From contig NZ_AP024660.1 of assembly GCF_019977395.1 (NCBI RefSeq), positions 1,364,001-1,428,000 on the forward strand: 64,000 nucleotides of DNA, in the 5' to 3' direction. Position 1 is the first letter of the stretch. The number at the start of each line of letters is the position of its first letter. Of this stretch, positions 26,300 to 34,485 are shown in pieces. Below the pieces are notes generated by a model, which saw nothing but the letters and a program-made list of their open reading frames with translations, had not been told where the DNA came from and made no database searches. The DNA comes from Arthrobacter sp. NicSoilC5 (GTDB lineage Bacteria > Actinomycetota > Actinomycetes > Actinomycetales > Micrococcaceae). A program made the translations under genes and the position numbers.

Positions 26300-27181
26300 T
26301 CAGCCGAAGATGTGCTTTGCCAGCCGTGGGAGGGAGTCCACCTTGCCCATGGCCACAGACTTGACCACCAAGGATGCAGCATTCAGCCGCGAGGTCGTGT
26401 GGAAGGACGCAGCGCGGGCAGCGCGGTTCCAGCCAAGTTCCTTGAACCGGGCTGCCTGCCCCTCAAAGAAGCGCCGCTCTTCATCAAAGCGGCGTCCGTC
26501 CAGGGCACGCACGGAAGAATCTGACGCCGAGTGCCTCCGGTACAGAAAGGACAACGTGGGGTCCACCACAAGGGAGCCGCCTTCGGCCGCTATGTCCAGC
26601 AGCAGCGCGAGGTCCTGAACGACGTCCAGGCCGTCGGTGAAGCCGATCCGCACAATGGTCTCCGACCGCCAGGCCAACGACGGAAAGTATGCCCAGTCAG
26701 CACGTACCAGGCTCGTGGCCATCTGCTCGCCCTTGAGCTCGATCCGCTCACGGGTCTTCGGGGCGTAGGCCTTTTTGACGGCATCAGCCAGGGGGATGCA
26801 GGCAATGCCCTTTTCATCAATGACCTGGACACCCGGCTGGACAACGCTGGCATGCGGGTAGGTCTCGAACGCATCCACTACGACGTCCAGGTAGTTGGGC
26901 AGCATGACATCGTCTGCGCCCATGATGACCACATACGGTGCCTCGACCATGGTCAGCGCCTTGCGATAGTTGCCGTTGGCGCCCAGGTTTTTCTCGTTCT
27001 TGAGGTACGTAACGCGTGGGTCAGTAATCGTCGAGAACCAGCGTTCCGGCTCGGGGTCCGGGTAGCCGTCATCGATGACGATGAGCCGCCAGTCTTCGTT
27101 TTCCTGGTTCATCACGCTTCGGGCTGCGAGCTTCATCTGATCGACATCGCCGTAGTAGGGCAGCATTACGTCAACGGTCAT
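26300..27181 (-). CDS. GT2 glycosyltransferase
   Basis: 293-aa GT-A enzyme. VDVMLPYYGDVDQM begins the fold, LIVIDDGYPDP holds the first Asp pair, VVIMGADDVMLPN the DxD, followed by VVQPGVQV and SLAWRSETI. ATG 27181 with AAGGA upstream is chosen; the frame extends to 27274 without similarity. Transferred sugar is unknown. It is a single gene running opposite to its neighbours and shares its promoter region with the gene at 27341. Confidence 0.87.
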   Translation of the reverse strand: MTVDVMLPYYGDVDQMKLAARSVMNQENEDWRLIVIDDGYPDPEPERWFSTITDPRVTYLKNEKNLGANGNYRKALTMVEAPYVVIMGADDVMLPNYLDVVVDAFETYPHASVVQPGVQVIDEKGIACIPLADAVKKAYAPKTRERIELKGEQMATSLVRADWAYFPSLAWRSETIVRIGFTDGLDVVQDLALLLDIAAEGGSLVVDPTLSFLYRRHSASDSSVRALDGRRFDEERRFFEGQAARFKELGWNRAARAASFHTTSRLNAASLVVKSVAMGKVDSLPRLAKHIFG

Positions 27182-27340
27182 GGACCTGGGATTCCTTCCG
27201 TGGGCTCCGCTCGAAGAACTCGGCGGCTTCCCCACGATTATAGTTGACCGGCCCCTGTCGGGCCTGTCAGGCACGGCTTGCTAGACTGCTTGGGGTCCTG
27301 CCCGCCCCGCTGGCACCGCCCGGAGTGAGGAGAATTACTT

Positions 27341-28093
27341 TTGGAGCCCACAACCACACGGCCGCGCATCAGTGTGTGCATGGCTGCCTACAACGGCGCC
27401 CGCCACATCAGCGAGCAAATCGATTCGATCCTTCCCGAACTTGGCCCCCACGACGAAGTCGTGGTCGTCAACGACTGTTCCACGGACAACACTGCTGCCA
27501 TCGTCGCCGCCGTTCCGGATGGCCGGATCCGGCTGATCAATGCCGAACAAAACCGCGGCTACGTTTCAACATTTGAAAGAGCCCTTGGGGAGGCGCGGGG
27601 AGAGTTCGTTTTCCTTTCGGACCAGGACGACGTGTGGCTCCCGGGCCGGGTGGAACGCATGATCTCGGCCTTGGACGGCAAGGACATGGTGGTGAGCAAC
27701 TGCCGGCACTTCGACGGAGCGCCCGGCTCATTCCATGAAATCCGTCTCAGGGCCAAGGATTCCACCCACCACCTGCGGAACCTCCTGGGCATCGTGGTCG
27801 GTTACCGGCTCCACTGGGGTTGCGCGATGGCCGTCCGGCGGAACCTTTTGGCGCAGGCACTGCCATTCCCCCACTACATGAACGAATCCCACGACCAGTG
27901 GCTTGCCACTGTGGGCAACGTCAACCGTTCCATCGTCTACATGGAAGAAGACACCATCCTGCACAGACTTCACGGCGAGAACCTGACGCCCCACGGTATC
28001 CGCTCAGCCTCAAAAATAATCCGTGCACGGATCGCCTTCCTGCGCAACGTCTACATTGCAGTACGGCGCTCCCGGCAGGCGAGGCAGGCGTGA
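27341..28093 (+). CDS. GT2 glycosyltransferase
   Basis: 250-aa GT-A enzyme with ISVCMAAYNGARHI, VVVNDCSTDNT, FLSDQDDVWLPGRV (the DxD region) and HWGCAMAVRR, a pattern seen in rhamnosyl- and other deoxyhexose transferases of surface polysaccharides. It starts at TTG 27341, supported by GAGGAG about 8 nt upstream and a full-length N-terminus. Its TGA overlaps the ATG of the next GT2 gene (TGATG). Confidence 0.88.
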   Translation: MEPTTTRPRISVCMAAYNGARHISEQIDSILPELGPHDEVVVVNDCSTDNTAAIVAAVPDGRIRLINAEQNRGYVSTFERALGEARGEFVFLSDQDDVWLPGRVERMISALDGKDMVVSNCRHFDGAPGSFHEIRLRAKDSTHHLRNLLGIVVGYRLHWGCAMAVRRNLLAQALPFPHYMNESHDQWLATVGNVNRSIVYMEEDTILHRLHGENLTPHGIRSASKIIRARIAFLRNVYIAVRRSRQARQA

Positions 28094-29028
28094 TGGTCCA
28101 GCCCGGCCCGAACCCGACCAGTCCCCACCCCGACGTGTGCGGAGTCGTATCGGCCTATAACCCCGGTGATGAAAATGTTGCCAACGTAAAGTGGCTGTTG
28201 CGCTTCGTCGCCCACGTCGTGGTTGTCGACGACGGCTCCCGCGACGATGTATCGCAGGCACTGGCAGAGATGGAGCAGGCAGGTGCCGTCGTTCTGCGCC
28301 TCGGCACCAACTCCGGCATCGCCAGGGCCCTGAACACGGGAATCAAGGAAGCACTCGAGCGCTGGAACCCGGAGTGGATTGTCACCATGGACCAGGACTC
28401 CAGGTTCACTGGAGACTACATCGGTGCCGCTCTCGCCACTGTTGCAGCATCCAGTGACCCGCACAGCGTAGGCATGGTGTGCGCGGAGTCGCACAACCAC
28501 ATCCCCCTGCCGGTATGGGGCAGTCGGGATGAGCCCCAGATCTTCGACCCCATGACCAGCGGTACCTTGGTGCGTGCGCGCACGTTCGATGCAGTTGGCC
28601 TCTTCGATGAAGGGTTCTTCATCGATTGCGTGGATTCCGAGTTCAATGCCCGGCTCCGGGAGCACGGACTTCGTGCACTGGCAGGACGGGGCTGCAATCT
28701 CGAGCACAGCCTGGGCAGTGCACGGCCAATGAAGATTCTCGGCTGGCATGCGCACATCGGTGCCAAAAAGCTCTACATCTACTACCACGCGCCGTTCCGG
28801 GTCTACTACATCACCCGGAACTCGCTGACACTCGCGCGCCGGTATGCGCTGAAACAACCGGCCTGGGTGCTGCGCAGAATCTACATGGAAATCCAAAGCA
28901 ACATTGTGCGCTTCGGATTTGGTCCCAACCGGCGCAAACACGCGGTTGCCGCTGCAGCCGGCATCCGGGACGCCGTTCGGCAGCGGATGGGCAAAATAGA
29001 CGACGACCTCGCAGCCCGCCTGCGCTAG
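28093..29028 (+). CDS. GT2 glycosyltransferase, rhamnosyltransferase-like
   Basis: 311-aa GT-A enzyme. CGVVSAYNPGDEN, VVVVDDGSRDD, NSGIARALNTGI and TMDQDSRF (DxD-type) are followed by SGTLVRARTFDAVGLFDEGFFIDCVDSE split as two motifs, and a C-terminal region YYITRNSLTLARRYALK. This order is typical of WbbL/RfbF-like rhamnosyltransferases, so dTDP-rhamnose made by the adjacent rml genes is the likely donor. ATG 28093 overlaps the preceding stop; the longer frame from 27820 runs inside the upstream gene and is rejected. Confidence 0.88.
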   Translation: MVQPGPNPTSPHPDVCGVVSAYNPGDENVANVKWLLRFVAHVVVVDDGSRDDVSQALAEMEQAGAVVLRLGTNSGIARALNTGIKEALERWNPEWIVTMDQDSRFTGDYIGAALATVAASSDPHSVGMVCAESHNHIPLPVWGSRDEPQIFDPMTSGTLVRARTFDAVGLFDEGFFIDCVDSEFNARLREHGLRALAGRGCNLEHSLGSARPMKILGWHAHIGAKKLYIYYHAPFRVYYITRNSLTLARRYALKQPAWVLRRIYMEIQSNIVRFGFGPNRRKHAVAAAAGIRDAVRQRMGKIDDDLAARLR

Positions 29029-29080
29029 GCGCCGGCTCCCCAGTCCCCTGCACTGCCCGGTCAACATCGAAAGAAAACTC

Positions 29081-30124
29081 ATGACCACCACCTCAGGATC
29101 AATCTTCGTCCTCTATCACCGCGGCTTGCGCACCGGAGGGCCCGAAGCCCTCCACCAGCTCGTCGATATGCTGCGTGAGCTTGGGCAGGACGCCTATCTG
29201 GTCCCGCACCCGCACACCGCAGGCAACGACCGCGTGGAGCAGTACGGGATTTACGACGCCCCGGAAGCACCTGAAATCATCGATTCCGCCGAAAACGTGG
29301 TGGTCTATCCGGAGACCTACGTCCACGAGATGTCCCATATCAAGCAGGCCCGCCGCATGTGCTGGTGGCTCAGCATCGACAACTCGCTGACTTTCATGGC
29401 CGAGCGCATGTGGTACCGGAATACGGCCGGCCTGTTTGAAAAGGCAAAGGAAGCGGCCGTCCCCTTCGCCCGGATGTGGAAGAACGGCGTGACGCCGGCA
29501 AAACTGCGCACGGACAAGGACGTCATCCACCTCGTGCAGTCGTCTTATGCATGGGCCTTCGTTGCCACCAGGTTGGACGTCGTGCCATCCCTGGTCTCCG
29601 ACTACACCCCCACCGGGGAGTTCCAGGCCACCGCCACCGCCAAGCGCAACCGCCAGCTGGTCACCTACAACCCCGCCAAAGGCGGACACATTATCGATGC
29701 GGTGAAGGCGGCGAGCCCATCCACCATTGAGTGGCAGCCAATCGTCGGGATGACCCGTGCCGAGGTTGTTGCGACCCTGCAGCAGTGCGGCGTTTATTTG
29801 GATCTGGGGCACCACCCCGGTAAAGACCGCATGCCTCGGGAGGCAACACTTTCCGGCGCCCTGACCATCGTGGCCCGGCGCGGATCCGGCGCCTTCTACG
29901 CTGACGTTCCCATTCCCTGGGAACACAAGATCACGCCGGGAGATACCGAGGTTGCCACTGCTGCAGCCATGCTTCCGCAGCTCATCGCCAACTTCGAGCA
30001 GGAAGTGGCGAAACAAGGCAGCTACCGCGAAACCATCCTCAACGAACGTTCCCGGTTCAAGCGGGAGGTTGAGGACGTCTTCGTCAACGGCCGCCTGGGC
30101 AAGGACGCCTATGACTATGTGTAG
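29081..30124 (+). CDS. putative GT-B glycosyltransferase
   Basis: 347-aa cytosolic protein not clearly assignable. The N-terminus FVLYHRGLRTGGPEALHQLV resembles GT-B donor/acceptor folds, YNPAKGG starts the second Rossmann half, and HHPGKDRMPREATLSGALTI resembles the acidic loop of GT4-like enzymes that binds the nucleotide sugar. No membrane segment or signal peptide. Position between GT2 genes and a flippase suggests it adds a sugar during polysaccharide repeat assembly. It could alternatively be a non-catalytic relative; donor and linkage are unknown. Confidence 0.7.
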   Translation: MTTTSGSIFVLYHRGLRTGGPEALHQLVDMLRELGQDAYLVPHPHTAGNDRVEQYGIYDAPEAPEIIDSAENVVVYPETYVHEMSHIKQARRMCWWLSIDNSLTFMAERMWYRNTAGLFEKAKEAAVPFARMWKNGVTPAKLRTDKDVIHLVQSSYAWAFVATRLDVVPSLVSDYTPTGEFQATATAKRNRQLVTYNPAKGGHIIDAVKAASPSTIEWQPIVGMTRAEVVATLQQCGVYLDLGHHPGKDRMPREATLSGALTIVARRGSGAFYADVPIPWEHKITPGDTEVATAAAMLPQLIANFEQEVAKQGSYRETILNERSRFKREVEDVFVNGRLGKDAYDYV

Positions 30125-30151
30125 TCGACGCACCGCGGCCGGGACCACGGC

Positions 30152-31384
30152 ATGATCAAAAGGATCGCGGCTTTCGCCGGATTGCCCCTGCTCGCCTCTC
30201 TTGCGTCATTCATCCTTTTGCCCATCATCGCCAGAGTGGGTGGGGCGCCGGCCTGGAATTCTCTCGCCGTAGGCCAGGCTGTAGGGGCAATCGCCGCGAT
30301 CGTCATAGGTCTGGGGTGGCCGCTGACAGGTCCTGCCGCCGTCGCCTCAGAAAGCGATGCCGTAACCCGGCGCCGGCTTTACGCCACCAGTTTCGTCACC
30401 CGCGCATTTGTCTTCGTCTGCGCCCTCCCCCTTATGGCAGCCGCCCTCTCGATCACGGGAGCCAAAGAACAGTTCTGGGTTGCTTTCCTGATGGCCTGCG
30501 CCCAGGCGGCGGCAGGACTAACCCCGGCCTGGTACTGCATTGCCACCGGGCACGCTGGCAGGATCGCAAAATACGACGTCGTTCCCCGTATGGTGGCGAC
30601 TCTGGGCGTCATCCCACTTCTGTTCGCGACAGGTCAGATCTTCCTCTACCCACTGGCGCTTCTGCTGCTGGGCCTCGCGGGAACCATGTGGTTCAACAAG
30701 GATCATTCCCAACGGACCGACTTCGAGGGGCTGACGCCCCGCGCAGTGGTCCGCGAGATCTGGGCACTGAGGGGCGGTGCCGGCGTGACGGTCGCCGCAG
30801 GAGCGTACGCGTCCACCCCCGTCCTTGTGGTGCAGTTCGCCGCTTCTGCCTCCGGCCTGGCTGCGTTTGTGTCAGCGGAGAAGCTGTACCGCATCGGACA
30901 GCTCGCGACGGCCGCGCTGGGAAACAGCCTCCAGGGGTGGGTCAACGAGTTCGGCTCAAACCATGCCGAGCGGAGAAAGTTCTCCCTTCTGGCATTGTCA
31001 GTCCTGGGAGCAGCCGGCTGGCTGATCCTTGCTGTTCTCGGCCCATGGGTCAGCACCCTCCTTTTCGGTTCAGAGTTGGCCGCCGACTTCTGGACCTGTT
31101 TCTGGTTCGGTCTGTCGTTCCTCCTCGTCTGTGTCACAACGTCCACCGGTGCCCACTGGCTGGTGCCCGCAAAACAGATGCGCACCGTCTTCTCCAGCAC
31201 CATCGCAGGAGCCATCGTTGGGCTCCCGGCCATGGTCATCCTGGCGCACCTGATGGGCGGCCCGGGCGGCGCGCTGGGTCTGGTAGTAGGCGAAGTTGCG
31301 GTAACCGTCATACAGCTGCGCGCCATCATCCGTCTGCTGCGGGAACCGTCGCCGCAGGACAGGACTGAGGAAATTCCGTCGTGA
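30152..31384 (+). CDS. Wzx-like polysaccharide flippase/MATE-type protein
   Basis: 410-aa membrane protein with about 10-12 hydrophobic helices and few loops, resembling the oligosaccharidyl-lipid flippase (MVF) group. PTYPAWY-like landmarks of classical Wzx are weak; LTPAWYCIATG near 128-138 is the clearest. It would flip a lipid-linked repeat unit across the membrane. It overlaps the following DUF6541 gene by 4 nt (GTGA), so the two are coupled. Confidence 0.78.
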   Translation: MIKRIAAFAGLPLLASLASFILLPIIARVGGAPAWNSLAVGQAVGAIAAIVIGLGWPLTGPAAVASESDAVTRRRLYATSFVTRAFVFVCALPLMAAALSITGAKEQFWVAFLMACAQAAAGLTPAWYCIATGHAGRIAKYDVVPRMVATLGVIPLLFATGQIFLYPLALLLLGLAGTMWFNKDHSQRTDFEGLTPRAVVREIWALRGGAGVTVAAGAYASTPVLVVQFAASASGLAAFVSAEKLYRIGQLATAALGNSLQGWVNEFGSNHAERRKFSLLALSVLGAAGWLILAVLGPWVSTLLFGSELAADFWTCFWFGLSFLLVCVTTSTGAHWLVPAKQMRTVFSSTIAGAIVGLPAMVILAHLMGGPGGALGLVVGEVAVTVIQLRAIIRLLREPSPQDRTEEIPS

Positions 31385-33354
31385 ACTGGTTGACCATTCT
31401 TCCGGCCTCGGCGGTCGCAATCCTGCTCCTGTACGTCCCCGGGGCCGCCATCGCGTCATGCCTCAAGTTCCGGTTGGGCGGGGTCCTCGGCATCGCGCCC
31501 CTGCTCTCAACTGCAGCCGCCGGACTTGCCGGAGTCATCGGCGGGTTCCTCCATGTGCCCTGGAGCGTCCTGCCGTATCTCCTCGTCAGCGCCCTCCTGG
31601 CTGCCGGAGCGTTGCTTCTCACGCGCCGTATTCCGTGGCGCCTGGCTGCCCCCGCCTGGAGGCAATCCCTGCCCCTCGCGGCCTTGGCACTCGCAACGCT
31701 GCCCATGACCTGGCGGTTCATCCAATTGGTGGGGTCACCGGACCACCCGTCGCAGGTCTTCGATAACGTCTTCCACCTCAATGCAATCCGCTTCATCATC
31801 GACAGCGGAAACGCCTCATCGCTGACGCTGGCGTCGATACAGGGAGTGCAGGGCCTGGACGCGGTCTATCCCGCGGCGTGGCATTCTTTTGCTGCCCTCC
31901 TGGTGCAGCTGGCTTCAGTGGATATCCCTACCGCCGAGAACGTCCTGAACCTGGTCATCGTCGTGCTCCTCTGGCCCGCGTCCTGCCTGTTCCTCGTCAC
32001 GAAGACCATCTCGCGCAGGCCGGCGGCCCTCATCATCACCGCGGTGGTCGCCGGCACACAGGTCGCCTTCCCCTTCCTCATGATTGTCTGGGGCCCTTTG
32101 TTCCCGTACGCCATGGCCCTCAGCATGATGCCGGTAGTGATAGTCGAACTCGCAGCACTGGTCCGCATCGGGCGGACGCGGACGGAACCACTTCCCAGCT
32201 GGGCAGCGGCACTGGTGTTGTCGCTGGCAGGCCTCGCATTTGCCCACACGAGCTCCATCAACATCACGGTGGCGCTTGGCCTTCCGATCCTCGCCATGTT
32301 GTGGTGGCGGATCATGCCGCGCCGGGAGATGTGGCGGGTGAACCCCGCCGGCGCGTGGCTGTTCCTTGGCGGGACCGTGGGGATCCTCGCCGTCGCCGCG
32401 GTCCTGTGGTCGAAGCTGCGCCCTGCCCCGTATGACAACTGGGGACCAACCGTGAAGCCGGGCGCCGCCGTCGGGGAAATACTCACAGCCAGCACGATGC
32501 AATCAGCCATACCGGCAGTAGTGGTCTCCATCCTGTCGGTCTACGGTCTCCTCACCACCTTCAAAGTGGGGAAGTGGCGCTGGATGGCTGCGTGCTACGC
32601 CGTACTCGGCGGGCTCTATGTCGTTGCGGCGTCGTTTCCGAAAGGCAGCATCCGGGACCTCCTGATCGGCACCTGGTACCAGGACACTTACCGCCTCGCT
32701 GCACTCCTGCCCCTGCTGGTGACCCCGCTTGCCGTCATCGGAGGTCTGCGCCTGTGGGACTTAGCCCGCTGCTCCCGCCACGGTGCGCGGACGTGGCAGG
32801 TGTGGGAAGCTTCCATCGACCGGACAGGCGCGAATGGGAAAACTGTGCTGTCCACGGCCGCTGTGGTGGTCTTCGCCCTCCTCGCTTCGTTCGCAGGCCC
32901 GCTGAGCCACTACATCAATGGCGCCTCCTCCGTATACCGCTTCGACGCACAATCGGAGCTCCTCACACCCGATGAGCTGGCGTTGATACAGCGGCTCCCT
33001 GGTCACGTCCCTTCCGATGCAGTCATAGCTGACAATCCGTGGAACGGGAGTTCACTCGCTTATGCGTACACAGGCCGCCGCGTCCTGACCACTCACCTGT
33101 TTTCAACAGACGACCCTGATACGGAACTGATTAATCAAAAGCTCGGAGACGCCGCGGACAACCCCGCCGTCTGCGCCGCCCTGCGCAATAAAAACGTGCA
33201 GTACGTCCTGGACTTCGGGCCCCGTTACCTGATCGACCTGCCAGGGTCCGAAAAGTACCCGGCGTTGACCAACCTTGCGCCGGGAAACGGAGTGACCCTG
33301 GTGGATTCGCAAGGCCCGGACGCACGGCTATACCGGATTTCCAGTTGTGGATGA
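31381..33354 (+). CDS. DUF6541-family multi-pass membrane protein
   Basis: 657-aa protein with about 12 TM helices in the first 520 residues and a C-terminal extracytoplasmic domain (about 525-657). FDNVFHLNAIRFI contains a membrane-proximal acidic motif like those in GT-C glycosyltransferases that use polyprenyl-phosphate sugars. Recurrent in actinobacterial polysaccharide loci. It starts with GTG inside the flippase stop. A GT-C transferase or ligase role is inference; no catalytic residue is established for the family as far as I know. Confidence 0.8.
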   Translation: MNWLTILPASAVAILLLYVPGAAIASCLKFRLGGVLGIAPLLSTAAAGLAGVIGGFLHVPWSVLPYLLVSALLAAGALLLTRRIPWRLAAPAWRQSLPLAALALATLPMTWRFIQLVGSPDHPSQVFDNVFHLNAIRFIIDSGNASSLTLASIQGVQGLDAVYPAAWHSFAALLVQLASVDIPTAENVLNLVIVVLLWPASCLFLVTKTISRRPAALIITAVVAGTQVAFPFLMIVWGPLFPYAMALSMMPVVIVELAALVRIGRTRTEPLPSWAAALVLSLAGLAFAHTSSINITVALGLPILAMLWWRIMPRREMWRVNPAGAWLFLGGTVGILAVAAVLWSKLRPAPYDNWGPTVKPGAAVGEILTASTMQSAIPAVVVSILSVYGLLTTFKVGKWRWMAACYAVLGGLYVVAASFPKGSIRDLLIGTWYQDTYRLAALLPLLVTPLAVIGGLRLWDLARCSRHGARTWQVWEASIDRTGANGKTVLSTAAVVVFALLASFAGPLSHYINGASSVYRFDAQSELLTPDELALIQRLPGHVPSDAVIADNPWNGSSLAYAYTGRRVLTTHLFSTDDPDTELINQKLGDAADNPAVCAALRNKNVQYVLDFGPRYLIDLPGSEKYPALTNLAPGNGVTLVDSQGPDARLYRISSCG

Positions 33355-33423
33355 GCGTGGCCTGCACCGGTGCGGCGCCGCCCGTGTCCCATACTTGCAG
33401 TGCTGGACCACTAGGCTGGATAG

Positions 33424-34485
33424 GTGATTCCCGTTTCTCGACGAACTAAAATCGGCGCCGCTGTTGTGCTGTCCGCACTCCTGCCCCTGTCCGCATGCGC
33501 AACCATGCCGCCGGGGACAATCGAAGGTGCCCTGACCGGAATCGGAAGCAATGCCGGCCAGGGAGCTGTCAGCGCGTGGGGCCTCGCATGGGGCAGCTCC
33601 GTGAAGGGAACCTACGTCAGCTACTCCCCCGACGGGTCTGCGGCAGGCCTGAAAGCGTTCCAGGACGGGCAGTCACAGTTCGCTGTTGGTTCCGCCCCGC
33701 TCCCTGAAACCGAGGCTTCCGCGGTCCGGGGAATGTGCACATCGAAGGGTGCCATGTCCCTGGCTGCCGGTGTCCTGCCCGTGGGCGTAGCCGTCAAGCT
33801 CAAGGGCGTCAACGACCTCATCCTGGACGCCAAAACCCTGGCACAGATCCTGCAGGGGGGCATCACTCGCTGGAACGACCCCAAAATAGTGGCACTGAAT
33901 CCGGAGACCACCCTTCCGGACGTAGCCATCACGGTTCTGGTACAGGAGGGGCCCTCGGATACTGTCCGCCCGGTCAATTCGTACCTCAAGGACGCGGGAA
34001 TCGACTGGAACGCGCCCGCCGAAGACAGGTGGCCGGGCAGTGTCAAAGGTCAAGTCCAGTCTCCCCCGTTGGATCTCGCGAACAAGCTGGACGACACCAA
34101 CGGAGGCCTTTCGATCCTTGATGGAAGCATCATCGGGAACAGGTTTGTCGCTGCCCAGCTCGTCTTCGACGGCAAGCCCCGGCGGCTCCAGGCATCCTCA
34201 GTGGTCGACGCCGTGTCCACGGGTAACGTAGCCGCGTCATCAAGTGCAGTCACCCAAGCACTCGATGGGCGCTCGGGTTATGGCCTGGGCACCGTTATCT
34301 ACATGTACATGTGCAGGGAGTACACCGACGACCATATGGGCCGGCTGGCCCGCTCATTCGCTGAAAGCGCACTCAGCGAAGAAGCACAAAAGAACGCGAA
34401 CGCATTCGCCTTCGTCATGTCGCCAAGCAAGAAGGCGGTGAACGAAGGGCGCGCCCTCGTCAATGCAATTGGAGACGGACAGTGA
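33424..34485 (+). CDS. PstS-like lipoprotein (phosphate-binding fold, degenerate site)
   Basis: 353-aa secreted lipoprotein: signal peptide 1-24 and lipobox LSAC with Cys25. The PstS-like fold is shown by SYSPDGSAAGLKAF, FAVGSAPLPE, LDAKTLAQILQGGITRWNDP (19 of these residues follow PstS closely) and ALNPETTLPDVAITVL. The canonical phosphate loop RxDGSGT is replaced by VQEGPSDT, losing the anion-binding Arg and the Ser-Gly-Thr triplet. No pstC, pstA or pstB lies in the window. GTG start 33424. The stop overlaps the GTG of a DUF2142 membrane gene. It may sense or bind a phosphorylated glycan rather than free phosphate; this is inference. Confidence 0.82.
   Translation: MIPVSRRTKIGAAVVLSALLPLSACATMPPGTIEGALTGIGSNAGQGAVSAWGLAWGSSVKGTYVSYSPDGSAAGLKAFQDGQSQFAVGSAPLPETEASAVRGMCTSKGAMSLAAGVLPVGVAVKLKGVNDLILDAKTLAQILQGGITRWNDPKIVALNPETTLPDVAITVLVQEGPSDTVRPVNSYLKDAGIDWNAPAEDRWPGSVKGQVQSPPLDLANKLDDTNGGLSILDGSIIGNRFVAAQLVFDGKPRRLQASSVVDAVSTGNVAASSSAVTQALDGRSGYGLGTVIYMYMCREYTDDHMGRLARSFAESALSEEAQKNANAFAFVMSPSKKAVNEGRALVNAIGDGQ

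Noticed and set aside
27820..28092. Extended N-terminus of the rhamnosyltransferase-like gene
   Set aside because: The extra codons lie inside the upstream GT2 gene in another frame; ATG 28093 overlaps the previous stop and starts the conserved domain.
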